Positions 1-11,712 of a DNA stretch of 64,000 nt are shown piece after piece; positions within the stretch are counted from its first letter, which is position 1; every line of letters starts with the position of its first letter. Source of the stretch: Nansenia antarctica (lineage: Eukaryota; Chordata; Actinopteri; Argentiniformes; Microstomatidae). The notes beneath the pieces are model-generated. The model did no database searches. It was not told the DNA's origin and was given only the letters and a program-made list of their open reading frames with translations. The stretch lies in assembly GCA_963989245.1 (NCBI GenBank), contig OZ022354.1:2313532-2377531 (forward strand). Direction: 5' to 3'. Position numbers and translations under genes: made by a program.

Positions 1-2
1 TT

Positions 3-92
3 CAGGAGTTCCGCTATGATTCTTTTGAGGCGTCTGTCTTCTCCATCCCTGCCGACTACAAGGAGGACCCCAGTCGCTTCCCCGACCTCTGA
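3..92 (+). CDS. ankrd13c: Last coding exon of a gene, probably ankrd13c (3' end only)
   Basis: An open frame enters from the left edge and ends at a TGA at 90-92. The predicted C-terminus reads ...SIPADYKEDPSRFPDL. This resembles the end of the GPCR-chaperone region of ANKRD13-family proteins, which are ER-associated ankyrin-repeat proteins. I favour ANKRD13C because, as I recall, its human orthologue lies tail to tail with SRSF11, the arrangement seen here. The first five bases, TTCAG, could themselves be a splice acceptor, in which case the exon starts at 6. Only about 30 codons are visible, so the family call rests on a short motif plus synteny. Confidence 0.6.
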   Translation, partial: QEFRYDSFEASVFSIPADYKEDPSRFPDL

Positions 93-234
93 TCTCGCTC
101 ACACAGCACCAGAGAGGCCACACTGCTCTGGACAGACAGAAACAAACTCATCTACGCAAAAGGAAATAACCACCTGAAGGCCGCTGAAAATAAAAAAGAG
201 GAAATGCCATCTTACGTTTAATGTTTGTAAGTGT

Positions 235-268
<34 letters not shown>

Positions 269-440
269 TCACGGGAATTTTCTCTTGCCCCAAGTTATTG
301 TTCATTTTGTAGATATTCACTGTAGCAAACCAATTCAAATGGGAATATATTAGTGCACCGTGATATGTTTTGGATATGTATATAGCAACAGCACAAGACT
401 GCAGATGAGGAGCTGGGAAGGAAAATAAATATTTCATGTC
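93..440 (+). other. Probable 3' UTR of the ankrd13c-like gene
   Basis: Non-coding sequence directly after the TGA stop. It contains an (AT)n run at 236-266 and an AATAAA at about 424-429 that could be the polyadenylation signal. The true end is not determined, and the UTR could run further into 441-1030, where I see no other feature. Confidence 0.45.
236..266. repeat. (AT)n microsatellite
   Basis: Uninterrupted AT dinucleotide run of about 31 bp, inside the probable ankrd13c 3' UTR. Confidence 0.95.
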
Positions 441-1038
441 ATCACTGTAACTGCTTACAGTTCACCTACGCAACTCACTGCTCTGTCATGCAGTCTTGTG
501 AAAACTTACGGAGTTGACTTGTTTTGGATTCTTTGGCTTTCTCAGCTTACACTTCACAACATAGCACTCACTACATCTAGTTGATCTACTTGTCTGTGTA
601 TCGGGTCTGCAGCTGTTCTCGCAACACATTGAGGTACTCTTGGAAGTGCTCTGACATACCCCATGTAAAATACCTTATAAATGACAACATCAAAACTACG
701 TTTAGAATTATAGATGTCATTATTGAACTGAGCTGATGTTTTTCTTGGGTAAATGATGTACCTAATGTACAATATAGTCAAAGGAGCAACACTATAGCAA
801 TACATTTCCAGTACATACCAATGTTTTTTTTTTTTACTGCCAGGAGCAAGTTCAGCGTCAAATTGCATTCTTTCAGATCCTTTTCAGTACCCAAGACTTT
901 TTATTCAAGTGCAGGATGAAAAGTCCTGTATTATCAGGTTAGCTCCCATGTTATCTCCTGACTATCACCGTCTGTTTAAAGTCATTGTGTGAGTTTAACC
1001 TGTTTTGTGTGAGAGAGCTGTTGTATTGTACTTAAAGG

Positions 1039-1040
<2 letters not shown>

Positions 1041-1073
<33 letters not shown>
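1041..1073. repeat. (GT)n microsatellite
   Basis: Uninterrupted GT dinucleotide run of about 33 bp. It creates short apparent ORFs on both strands that are not genes. Confidence 0.95.
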
Positions 1074-1075
<2 letters not shown>

Positions 1076-1079
1076 CCAG

Positions 1080-1605
1080 AGGGGACATTCCCTTGCCCTT
1101 ACACAATTTAGCCCTACCCCTCTGTTTTGCTCGTTCACGCATAGGGGTAGGGTGTCCCGATTCTTGTTGGTATAGAGGGGTAGGGCTACTTGGCCCTCCA
1201 AACAGAGTTTTTTCAGAGGCACACTCAAAATCGAGTGTTAGGTGAAATCTCCCAGAATGCCCTGTGAATCATCGGCAAGATAGTGGCGAACGAACAAGCA
1301 ACAAAAGAAAACCACAAAAGTAATTATCTTCTTCGTTAATAAAGATTTACAAATTATGATAACCATCTGATTATCTTAGTTTAATGTAATTTCAATGTAT
1401 TATAGACCTTGTCTTTGTAACATGCTTTTCTATGGTACTACAGATGACGTAGCAGGGTCTTGAAGGGTTGTCCCATTTCATTGGGGAAGATTTCAACCAC
1501 TACCCCTTGTAACTCGGTTCCCTTGTAACTCTGTTCCGAGGGGCAAGTCGAAAAGCGAAAGGGGCACTCAAAAAAGAAGGGTAGGGGTAAAAATAAAAAA
1601 TGGGT
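1080..1605. mobile_element. Possible degenerate non-autonomous DNA transposon
   Basis: The left part is rich in CCCTACCCCT and GGGGTAGGG motifs. The right end carries a loosely complementary GGGTAGGGGTAAAAAT. This suggests degenerate terminal inverted repeats of a short element. No transposase, clean termini or target duplication could be fixed. Confidence 0.3.
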
Positions 1606-1619
1606 TTGGGCCATAGATA

Positions 1620-2822
1620 CAGTGTCTATCGAAAGCACACCCCTTCACCTTTTCCACATTTTGTTGTGTTATAGACTCAATTTAAAATGGATTAAATAAA
1701 TAGAAATTGGCATAAATTCACACACAATACCCCATAATGACAAAGTGAAAACTAGTTTTTAGCAATGTCTGCAAATTGAAACACAGAAATACCTTGTGTG
1801 CATAAGTCTTCACACCCTTTGCTATGACACTTAACATTTGCTAAAAAGCAAACATGTCATCAACAAATAACTCAAAGTTGAATTGAGTTCATCTTAATGC
1901 AAGAATAATAGTTATTTAATAAATATAAAATATATATGATAGTAATTTGGGAATGAATATCTTTGTTTTTATAGGGTCTCTGATTTGGATGTCACTACCA
2001 ACACAGCAAGTTTTAGCATTTTCTCTTGATCCTGACAAACTCAGTCCCTGCCAGTGACAAATATACCCATACGTTGATGCAGCTCCACTATTCTTCACAC
2101 GAGAGATGGTGCATAAACTGCATTGCATGTGCTGGATTTGCACTAAACGTAATGCTTTGTAGTAAAACCAAATAAACACATTTTCAGCCACTTTTTTTGC
2201 TGTATCACTTGAATTAATTGTTGCAAACACAATTATGGATATGAGAGATTATTTTTCCATTAAGGGATTCTTTTTGGCCACTTGGTTATAGACCAATTTT
2301 GTAGAGTGACTGAGATGATGTTGTTCCATCGACTGTGCTTTTTCCTCTCCACCATTCAACTTTGTAGATGTGTGTAAGTCTGCATTCCTGAGCAGTTTTG
2401 TTCCTCTCCATTTGCTCAGTTTGTAATGACAACCTGATCCACACAGTGTGTCATTGATTCACAATGCAAATCAGAGACCCTATAAAAACAAAGATACTGA
2501 TTCCAAAATTACATTTATTCTTATCCTTGCATTAAGATGGACTCAATTCATGAGTCTGGCAATTCATGTTTGCTTGTTAGCTCATTTTAAGAGTGTTAGC
2601 TCATTTTAAGAGTGTCACTCATTTTAAGAGTGTCATAACAAAAATGTTTACATTTTAATACATTTGCAGTCATTTCTAAAAACTAGTTTTCACTTCGTCA
2701 TTATGGGGTATTGTGTGCGGATTGATGCCAATTCCTATTTATTTAATACATTTTAAATTGAGTCTATAACACAACAAAATGTGGAAAAAGTGAAGGTGTG
2801 TGTTGACTTTCGATAGCCACTG
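1620..2822. mobile_element. Tc1/mariner-like element with long inverted repeats
   Basis: Bounded by TA dinucleotides at 1618-1619 and 2823-2824. The ends are CAGTGTCTATCGAAAG and its near complement CTTTCGATAGCCACTG. The inverted arms extend inward for about 380 bp (1620-2000 against 2455-2822). The centre of about 450 bp holds no transposase frame. This architecture fits a non-autonomous Tc1/mariner derivative. A small ATTTTAAGAGTGT tandem (about 2585-2635) lies in the right arm. Confidence 0.8.
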
Positions 2823-2824
2823 TA

Positions 2825-3466
2825 TACACTCATATACTTATGTCCTCTTGAGCATATTATTATTATTATTTCCTACACACTTGTTATAAAAGCCTAAACC
2901 TGCAGCCATACCATTTCACTGTCTTAACTGTTTGATCAGGAAGACCAGCTCTGAATATGATAACCACACTAACTACTATCTTTGATCAAATGCACACTTC
3001 AGCACTGCGATTGTAAAATTATCTTGATTTCTTTCTGCCTCTATTGCCTCTATTACTCATTAAACTTTTACTCATAATTGTATATGTTTTCCCATAAGAA
3101 CGTATACAATTGAATTATCAAGCTGTGGAATCAACATGGCATTTCATTTTGAAAAGTGTCCAGAAGTAGGAAATAATTTCGCTCATGAGGATGTCTAATT
3201 TGGGCCTACTGGTATGTAATTGCAGCTTTACCAATTTTACATCCCTTTAAATAAAGCACCAGCACCATGTTTAATTACGTTTCATTATCATTAATCCTGA
3301 GGTACTTTGGGGTGGATTTGTTTAGCCTTAGATGGATTCAACCTTGTTTTACGACCCAGTTCCAAAATGCTCCACAATATTCTGTTTACCGAACATAGGC
3401 ACATTTGCTTTTGTATACCGATGTACAGAGTACCCAAAGATCAAAGACAAACGCTATTACCCATAT
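2825..3466. other. Unassigned intergenic stretch
   Basis: AT-rich sequence with an (ATT)n tract near 2858. I see no coding frame with family similarity, no RNA gene and no recognisable transposon here. Confidence 0.6.
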
Positions 3467-4520
3467 ACAGTGCCCTCCACAATTACTGGTACAATTATTA
3501 TTATTGGTAAAGATGAGTTAAAAGGGTTGGTTAATTAGCCGAATGTCACACTGAAAAAACATCCATCCTTTAATTGAACTAAATTTATTCGGGAAAAAAA
3601 ATCTGTCATCAAGAAATAATTATAGCAGCACTCGTAGTTACCCGTTACCCCCATCCTTTCGGGGCCCTAGGCGACTGCCTGTTTCGCCTGTAGGACGGGC
3701 CGGCCCTGGTTAGGAGGATGGTAAGAGAGGCAAAACAAATCCCCAAAGATCACTGTTGGAGAATTACAGAGGAGAGCAGCATCTTGGGGTCACCAAGGGC
3801 CTCATTTATAGAACGTGCTTAGATCAAATGTTGATCTTACCCGTGTCGTACGTAGAAAACCACGTCAACGTAGTGATTTATACAATTTCAACGTGAGTCA
3901 ATTTGACCGTGGAAACGATCGTAGCTCTACGTCGAGTATTCATTTGCTTACGCACATTACCTACTGGTTATGCGGAGTTATTACAGGCATGTGAGCAGCA
4001 CTGGAAAAACGTTGCCTACTGTAATTCATGCGAAGTTTAAGTGGCTCGTAATAAAATTAACGATGTTGTTATCTGCCGAGAAAATGAGTTTAATTCAAGA
4101 TTTAAAGGGAACTTATGTTTATGATTGTATTTCAGTCTTCCTTTATATCCCTCCGGAGCTGCCTATCTCCCCTTCAACATGCCTAGTGCCTTATTATAGC
4201 ACTTGTCTTAATTCAGCCGCTATAATTGAGCCTCTATCACAGGGTGTTAATACAAACCTCATTCACCTGCGTTCAATTCCAAGTATATTTGGTATTTATA
4301 GAAGGAAGCACGTACGCAACTTTAAACCATCTCAGCCCGTTTTATAAATAATGCTTACGTCCGTTTAGAAAAATGAAAAGTCAAAGATGACGTTCAAGTA
4401 CTTTTTTATAAATGAGGCCCCAAGTCTCCAAAACTACCATTAGACGCCACCTCCATACCAACACATTATTTGGAAGGCCTTTCCTGTCATTTCACAACCG
4501 TAAGTGCCTGTAATTTGCTA
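3467..4520 (+). mobile_element. Decayed Tc1-like transposon remnant, interrupted twice
   Basis: Begins at a TIR-like CAGTGCCCTCCACAATTACT. Transposase-derived sequence resumes near 3708 (GGATGGTAAGAGAGGCAAAA, then GATCACTGTTGGAGAATTAC) and continues after the MITE with AAGTCTCCAAAACTACCATT. That is the N-terminal helix-turn-helix part of a Tc1 transposase. A GC-rich fragment of about 80 bp (3625-3707) and a Harbinger-type MITE (3797-4420) interrupt it. The 3' half is lost, and the sequence runs into a minisatellite at 4525. Confidence 0.65.
3797..4420. mobile_element. PIF/Harbinger-type MITE, copy A
   Basis: Termini are GGGCCTCATTTAT and its complement ATAAATGAGGCCC, flanked by a 3-bp duplication CAA (3794-3796 and 4421-4423). 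Removing the element restores continuous Tc1 sequence, so the boundaries are secure. No transposase is present. Related copies lie at 8319-12180 and 21175-21446. The 3-bp duplication fits Harbinger, although CAA is not the usual TWA. Confidence 0.8.
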
Positions 4521-4524
4521 AAAA

Positions 4525-4841
4525 GTACAGACCAGTAGAGTTCAGACCAGTAGAGTACAGACCAGTACAGACCAGTAGAGTACAGACCAGTACAGACCAG
4601 TAGAGTACAGACCATTACAGACCAGTAGAGTACAGACCAGTACAGACCAGTAGAGTACAGACCAGTAGAGTACAGACCAGTACAGACCAGACCAGTAGAG
4701 TGCAGACCATTAGAGCACAGACCAGTAGAGTACAGAGCAGTACAGACCAGTAGAGTACAGACCAGTACAGACCAGTAGAGTACAGACCAGTACAGACCAG
4801 TAGAGTACAGACCAGTACAGACCAGTAGAGTACAGACCTGA
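4525..4841. repeat. AGTAGAGTACAGACC minisatellite, left block
   Basis: Irregular tandem array built from ACCAGTAGAGTACAG and ACCAGTACAG units. It is interrupted by a LINE at 4842. The right block (6793-7112) shows the same order of variant units, so both blocks belong to one array. Confidence 0.9.
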
Positions 4842-6792
4842 GGTCAGAGAAGGAGGTGGCTAGGCGCAGTGGGGACGTGGACCGGGTCAAGCAGGCCAAG
4901 TACAGGTTCGCCAAAGCGGTGAAGGAGGCGAAGCATCGCTTTTCGGAGAAGCTGCAGAAACAGCTCTCTGAGGGGGATTCCGCCTCCGTCTGGAAAGGCC
5001 TAAAGACCATCACCAACTACAAACCCAGGTCCCCGCTGATGTCCGACAACCTCCCCCTCGCTAATGAGCTGAACGAGTTCTATTGTAGGTTTGAGAAAGA
5101 GAGGTTCCCGCCCACCCCCGCCCTCTCCCTCCACACCCCCCGGCTACAACCACCACCCCCGTCCCCCAGGGGGGCCAATGTCCCTCCTGCTACCCCCACC
5201 CTCCCCCCCCCCCTCCCTCCCCCCTCCTCACCCGCCCCGCCCACCCCCACCCCCCTTTCCCCACCCCCTCTCTCTGTCATAGTGCGAGAGGTAAACAGAC
5301 TGTTTAAGAGGCAGAATCCCCGGAAGGCAGCTGGTCCGGATTCCGTCTCTCCCTCTGTCTTGAAGCACTGCGCCGACCAGCTGGCCCCGGTGTTTACCCA
5401 CATCTTCAACGCCTCGCTGGAGCTGTGTCACGTCCCAGCGTGCTTCAAGGCATCAACCATCATCCCCGTCCCCAAGAAGGCCAAGGTCACAGGCCTCAAC
5501 GACTACAGACCCGTCGCTCTGACCTCCGTCGTCATGAAGGTCCTGGAGCGCCTTGTCCTGGCCTACCTGAAGCTCATCACGGATCCTGTGCTGGACCCCC
5601 TGCAGTTCGCGTACAGAGCCAATAGATCCACGGAGGACGCCGTGAACATGGCTCTGCACTACGTACTAGAACACCTAGACACTGCAGGCAACTACGCCAG
5701 GATCCTGTTCGTGGACTTCAGCTCGGCCTTCAACACGATCCTCCCACACATCCTGGAGCACCAGCTATCCCTGCTGCAGGTGCCGGTCTCCACCTGCAGG
5801 TGGATCACGGACTTCCTGACTGACAGGTCTCAGCGGGTGAAGCTGGGGAAGAGCATTTCCAGCTCCAGGACCACCAGCACGGGCTCCCCGCAGGGCTGCG
5901 TCCTGTCTCCAGCACTATTCTCCCTCTACACCAACAGCTGTGTCTCCCGCCACCCCTCGGTCAAGCTCCTGAAGTTTGCAGACGACACCACCCTGGTGGG
6001 CCTCATCTCCGGGGGGGACGAATCTGCCTACAGGGGTGAGATCGAGGGGCTGCAGAGCTGGTGCAGTTTAAACAATCTGGAGCTAAATGCTCTAAAAACA
6101 GTGGAGATGGTGGTGGACTTCCGAAGGAAAGCAGCCCTGCCCCCTCCCATCACGCTGGGAGGTACCCCGGAGGTCCATGATGGTCCAGTTCTACACGGCC
6201 ATCATAGAGTCCATCCTCACCCACTCCATCATCACCTGGTTCCCTGCTGCAACGACCAAGGACAAGGCCAAATTGCAGCGGGTGCTACGTTCAGCAGAGA
6301 GGGTGATCGGCTGTCCCTTGCCCTCCCTCAACTCCCTGCATGACACCAGGGCTCTGAGGAGGGCAAGGAAGATCATGGCAGACCCCTTCCACCCCGGCCA
6401 CGGCCTCCTCACCCTGCTTCCCTCTGGAAGAAGGTTGCGGCTGCCTAAGGCACTGAAGGCCCGCCACAGGCTCAGCTTCTACCCCTCAGCCGCCAGGCTG
6501 TTAAATGACTCTGGCTTCCCCCCCCCCCCCCCCCGCCCCCAAGTCTGCCCAGGACTGAACTGGACTCACTGTAAAAAACTCTGCACTGCACTTTACTTTA
6601 TACCGCACTATCCAATGCACTGTTGTCTGTCCTGTGTTGTTGTTGTGTTGTCCTGTTTTTTGATATGTGAAAAAAGTATAAACGCACTTGCTGTGGTGAC
6701 GAAGCAATTTCCTATATGTGTAATGCATAGTGGCAATAAACGTTATCTCAATCTCAATCTCTCAATCTCAATCTCAATCTCAATCTCTCAAC
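4842..6792 (+). pseudogene. 5'-truncated L2/CR1-type LINE reverse transcriptase (copy 1)
   Basis: A frame open to 6343 encodes an ORF2 C-terminal portion. It has a finger region (LNDYRPVALTS), palm motif A (FVDFSSAFNT), the GSPQGCVLSP motif B and the catalytic FADDT motif C. From about 6171 the sequence jumps to the C-terminal tail in another frame (VQFYTAIIESILTHS...), consistent with an internal deletion and frameshift. A proline-rich stretch at 5110-5275 is unusual. The 3' end is a TCTCAA tandem tail, typical of L2/CR1 LINEs. The usual upstream part (endonuclease) is missing. The flanks share ACCAGTAGAGTACAGACC, which may be a target duplication but is also the host minisatellite unit. Confidence 0.85.
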
Positions 6793-7112
6793 CAGTAGAG
6801 TACAGACCATTACAGACCAGACCAGTAGAGTGCAGACCATTAGAGTACAGACCAGTAGAGTACAGAGCAGTACAGACCAGTAGAGTACAGACCAGTAGAG
6901 TACAGACCAGTAGAGTACAGACCAGTACAGACCAGTAGAGTACAGACCAGTACAGACCAGTAGAGTACAGACCAGTACAGAACAGACCAGTAGAGTACAG
7001 ACCAGTAGAGTACAGACCAGTAGAGTACAGACCAGTACAGACCAGTACAGACCAGTAGAGTACAGACCAGTACAGACCAGTAGAGTGCAGACCAGTAGAG
7101 TACAGACCAGTA
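6793..7112. repeat. AGTAGAGTACAGACC minisatellite, right block
   Basis: Continuation of the array at 4525-4841 after the LINE. It creates long apparent minus-strand ORFs rich in STGLYWSVL repeats that are artefacts. Confidence 0.9.
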
Positions 7113-7394
7113 CCCAGCAAGCACAAAGACGTTCTAAAGACGTCATGATGACGTCTTTCAGAGACGTCCAGGACTAGGCCAGATCACATGTTGTTTAGGG
7201 TATTTTTTTTTTATGTCTTTTCCAGGACGTCATTTCAACGACTTTTTGGTGACCTAACAGCCGATTGTATTCGGGTCATTAAAAAGTCGTCGTGATAACG
7301 TCCTGGAAAACACGTCAGAAAAATCCCCTAAATGATCTGGCCTAGTCCTGGACATCTCTGAAAGACCTCATCACGACATAATTTGGCTTGCTGC
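7113..7394. mobile_element. Fold-back MITE
   Basis: Two arms of about 130 bp are inverted copies (7113-7250 and 7265-7394). They share GTCCAGGACTAGGCCAGATC and end in CCAGCAAGC and GCTTGCTG. There is no coding capacity. The superfamily is not assigned. Confidence 0.7.
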
Positions 7395-7580
7395 CCCCTT
7401 TTAATTAATGCCATCGCAGTACAATAACAATTATTGTATTGGATGGACGACTGTGTTACACTTCTTACAGTGTAGCATTTTTTCACAACCTGACTCCTAC
7501 TTGAACATTATCATTTTGATAATTTGTGCAGCTTGAAAGAGAGCAGCACGGATAGACCCTGATAGCGGCCAGATCAAGTC

Positions 7581-7811
7581 TGGGGTAGTGGTGGTCTAGT
7601 AGTGGATAGTGAGTTGGACTTGTGATCGGAAGGTTGTGAGTTCAAATCCCGCCTGAAGCCACACCACTACTAGTGTGCCCTTGGGTAAGGCACTTAGCCC
7701 TCAGTTACTCCAGGGGGAATGTCCCTGTAATTCGTAATTGTAAGTCGCTTTGGATAAAAGCGTCTGCTAAATGGCAAAATTATAAATTAAAATGTAATTA
7801 AAATTAAAATT
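7581..7811 (+). mobile_element. tRNA-derived SINE
   Basis: The head resembles a tRNA with an A-box-like GTGGTCTAGTAGTGG and a B-box GTTGTGAGTTCAAATCCC. The tail contains TAAGTCGCTTTGGATAAAAG followed by GCGTCTGCTAAATGG, common to many fish tRNA-SINEs, then A-rich sequence. A short AAGTC duplication flanks it (7576-7580, 7812-7816). It is not a functional tRNA gene because no cloverleaf can be closed. Confidence 0.75.
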
Positions 7812-8318
7812 AAGTCATATCATGACTAATCCGATCTGGCCCAGAATATCACCCTTTTTCAACTAAGAAAAATCTTATGGAAAAATAATTTGCCATTGAG
7901 TGTCACAAAACTCATTTTGATAATTTGTTCAGCTTGAGAGAGATCAGAAAGGAAGAATTCGGACCAGCCCTGTCCAGATCAAGTCATATCATGACTAGTT
8001 AGTATCTGTCCCAGAATATCACCCTATTTCAACTAACATACATTTTACAGAAAAATACTTGAAAACTTGTTGTAGCCTACATGATTTTCTAGTGGCGCAT
8101 CTCATCAGAATCAGAATCAGAATTATCACATTTTCAAAAAGCTTGTAAATCAGCGCAAATTATGTTTCCGATGTTACACATTAAGTGCTGGTCGGAATTC
8201 TTTATATTTGAACCTTGATTAACCATTTAGTTACTTATTTCAGTGGCAAAGTATTTTTATGTAACATTTATTTTAGTTGAAATAGGGTGATATTCTGGGC
8301 CAGATACTAACTAGTCCA

Positions 8319-9749
8319 GGGGCCTCATTCATAACGGGTGCTTAGATCAAATGTTGATCTTACCCGTGTCGTACGTAGAAAACCACGTCAACGTAGTGAT
8401 TTATACAATTTCAACGTGAGTCAATTTGATCGTGGAAACGATCGTAGCTCGACGTCGAGTATTCAACTTGCTTACGCACATTACCTACTGGTTATGCGGA
8501 GTTATTACAGGCATGTGAGCCGCACTGCCTAGTGTAATTCATGCAAGTGGCTCGTAATAAAATTAACGATGTTGTTATCAGCCGAGAAAATGAGTTTAAT
8601 TCAAGATTTAAAAGGAACTGATGTTTCTGATTGTATTTCAGTCTTCCTTTATATCCCTCCGGAGCTGTCTATCTCCCCTTCAACATGCCTAGTGCGTTCC
8701 ACAACGGACCTTGCCCGGCCAAGCTCTAAATTATACTGGATTTTCTCCGGTGTCAGGGAGTGAGCAGCCATATAAGAATAAGACCACCTGATAAGAATAA
8801 GACCATTATATTATTACAGTATAAGCAGCACTCGAGTTGAGGGGGGATGGCATCCCCCCTGAAATAAAAACAGTAAAAATCACCCCCCTCTTTCCATACT
8901 TAATGTCATTTTATCAATGAACGTGGTATTACTGCAAGGTGCGAGGGGGCACGCACACATGCAATGACAGTTACTGACACTGAAGTCACTGGCGAGGGGA
9001 TGCTAAAATTGTCCTCTTATAAAATCCACCACCTCCCCTGATTTTCTTTTACAACTTGAGTAGAGTATAAGCATGTGCCTGTGTGCCTGGTTAGTTGTCA
9101 TGATCAAACGTTACAAATGCAACTTACAGAGAAGCCACCCTTCTCTGCCCTCTCCCACTTCCAGACGAACGCCTACCCTATATTATAGCACTTGTCTTAA
9201 TTCAGCCGCTATAATTCAGCCTCTATCACAGGGTGTTAATACAAACCTCATTCACCTGCGTTCATTTTTACCTGCGTTGGTATTTATAGAAGGAAGCACG
9301 TACGCAACTTTAAACCATCTCAGCCCGTTTTATAAATAATGCTTACGTCCGTTTAGAAAACTGTGCTTACGTGAAAGTCAAAGATGACCCTGGGGCCTCA
9401 TTTATTTAAAAAAAGTACTTGAACGTCATCTTTGACTTTCACGTAAGCACATTTTTCTAAACGGACGTAAGCATTATTTATGCCTAATGAGCTAAATTAT
9501 ACTGGATTTTTCTCCGGTGTCTGGGAGTGAGCAGCCATATTTTCAATGTCACCTGATAAGAATAAGACCATTATATTATTACAGTATTTGCATTTGCCTG
9601 GTTAGTTGTTAGTATTAGTAGTTGTTAGTATTTCAGGGGATGGCATCCCCCCTGAAATAAAAACGGTCAAAATCATCCCCCTTCTAAAACTGCCATCCCC
9701 CCTTTCCATCCCTTATGTCATTTTTATCAACGTGGTATTACTGCTATTT
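8319..9749. mobile_element. PIF/Harbinger-type MITE copies B (composite, left part)
   Basis: Starts GGGGCCTCATTCATAACGG and follows copy A closely through the AGATCAAATGTTGATCTTACC block. At about 9393 a second terminus, GGGGCCTCATTTA, begins in the same orientation as the left end, and its following bases are the inverse of the normal right end. At least two copies are therefore joined or nested. The region continues beyond the LINE to 12180. Confidence 0.65.
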
Positions 9750-11702
9750 AGTCGTCTCGACTTGTGGCAAAAGAAGTGTCAGACCTCTGGAGGGCCCCAA
9801 CACCTAGCAGTGACTACATCTCCGGTGAATTCACCCCGGAGGAGTTCGCTGCTGCCCTCCAGCATCTAAAGCCAGGGAAAGCTCCGGGGCCTGATTCCAT
9901 CTGCCCGGAGCTTATTCTCCATGCCGCACCCGCCTTGAAGTCCTGGCTGAGAGCGTTCCTCACTTCCTGTTTGCGCCAACTCAAGATCCCCAAAATCTGG
10001 CGAAGAGCCCTAGTTGTTGCGATCCCTAAACCGAATAAGCCTGAAGGGGACCCTAAGAGTTACCGTCCCATCTCTCTGTTATGCATCCCCTTCAAGATCC
10101 TCGAGCGTCTCATCTACGCCCGCATCGAACCAATTGTCGACCCGCTGCTCCCACGTGAGCAGGCCGGGTTCCGACGCGGGAGGTCGACCGTAGATCAAGT
10201 CACCCTTATGACTCAAGACATCGAGGATTGCTTTTCGGCAAAAAAGAAGGCCGGGGCCGTCTTTATAGACCTGACGGCTGCCTACGATACCGTATGGCAT
10301 CGCGGCCTCTCCTGCAAGCTGCTCCGCCTGCTGCCGGACAGGCACATGGTCAGAATGATCATGGAGCTCATCCGTAACCGCAGCTTTACCCTCACCACCG
10401 GTCGCGGACAGCTAAGCAGGCTTCGACGCCTTAAGAACGGCGTCCCTCAGGGATCGGTCCTGGCCCCCCTCCTCTATAATATCTACACCTATGACCTGCC
10501 CAACACACTCTCGCGGAAGTACGCCTACGCAGACGACCTCGCAGTGGTGTACTCTGCTGGAAATTGGCAGTCTGTGGAGGGGATTCTGAGCCAGGACATG
10601 CAGACACTAGTGGCATACTTCCGGAAATGGAGATTCAAGCTTAGCGAGGCAAAGACGGTGTCGGCTGCCTTCCACCTTAACAACAGGGAGGCTAAACGTG
10701 AGCTTAGAGTACACCTAGATGGAACTCCCCTGCCATGTTCCGCTGAGCCAATCTATCTCGGCGTGACATTGGACAGGACGCTCACGTTTCGCCGACACCT
10801 CGAGTCACTGCGCAAGAAGTTAACAGCTCGTGTGGCGTTGATGAGGCGATTGGTTGGCTCGGGCTGGGGCGCCGGCGCAAGGACCTTGCGCACGGCAGCC
10901 CTAGCCCTCGTTTATTCAACTAGTGAATACTGCGCCCCAGTATGGTGTCGCAGTGCCCACACCCGCCTCATCGACTCGCCTATAAACGAAGCCTTGCGCA
11001 TTGTGACAGGATGCCTGCGTCCTACCCCCGTGGACAACCTTCCCATCCTAGCAGGCATCCAGCCCGCAGGCCTCCGCCGCATGGGAGCCACAGCACGTCT
11101 CGCCTGCCGGGCCGTTGAGCTTAATAACCATCTGCTCCATGATAGGCTCACTATAACAGCGGAGCCCTCCCGGCGTCTCAAGTCGAGACACCCATTTGTG
11201 CCTGCCGCACAGGATCTCAGGCAGCAATGCAGAGATCTCAACATCAGTGCGGCAGGATGGGCAGATTATATGTGGCGCGCGGAGTGGGAGGCTAACACCT
11301 CCAAACTCCGCGACCACATCCCAGTCGCCGGCGCTGAGCCCCTCGGGATGGACTTGCCACGGCTATCCTGGGTGAGGCTCAATCGTCTCCGGACCGGCGT
11401 CGGGCGTTTCCGCTCATCAATGCACAGATGGGGCTTGGCCCCAAATGCGTCGTGCGAGTGTGGCGCAGAGGACCAAACCGCAGACCATATTATCCTGGAT
11501 TGCCCGGTGTACCACCCACCCAACGGGATGCATGGTCTGTCGGTATTAGATGACGAGACGATGACGTGGCTTCTGGAGGGGTGTCCAGAAATATAGCCCG
11601 GGTGAGCCCCTCAACCAGGTCTCGGGGTGGTAAAAGGGTAGCCCCTCGGCCCCGAGCCTGGTGGAGTGGAGAGGAAAAACAACTACCCATACGCCGAAGA
11701 AG
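9750..11702 (+). pseudogene. 5'-truncated Jockey-superfamily LINE reverse transcriptase (copy 1, young)
   Basis: One uninterrupted frame (9764-11596, about 610 codons, no ATG at its start) encodes reverse transcriptase. It carries LKPGKAPGPDSICPE, FIDLTAAYDTVWH (motif A), GVPQGSVLAPLLYNIY (motif B), YADDLAV (catalytic motif C) and a C-terminal cysteine motif CECGAEDQTADH. It ends at TAG 11594-11596 and has a 3' UTR of about 105 bp ending in GAAGAAG. The target duplication ACTGCTATTT (9740-9749 and 11703-11712) proves insertion by retrotransposition. The 5' end, including the endonuclease, is missing, so it is dead on arrival, but the frame is intact. It differs from the other LINE at 4842. 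A nearly identical 3' fragment lies at 31110-31522. Confidence 0.88.
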
Positions 11703-11712
11703 ACTGCTATTT

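Noticed and set aside
5080..5409. Minus-strand Gly-rich ORF
   Set aside because: Antisense shadow of the proline-rich part of the LINE reverse transcriptase.
6754..7146. Minus-strand ORFs with STGLYWSVL repeats (also at 4615-5016)
   Set aside because: Translation of the AGTAGAGTACAG minisatellite.
7581..7660. tRNA gene
   Set aside because: A- and B-box motifs belong to a SINE head followed by a SINE tail. The cloverleaf does not close. The same applies to 13870-13943.
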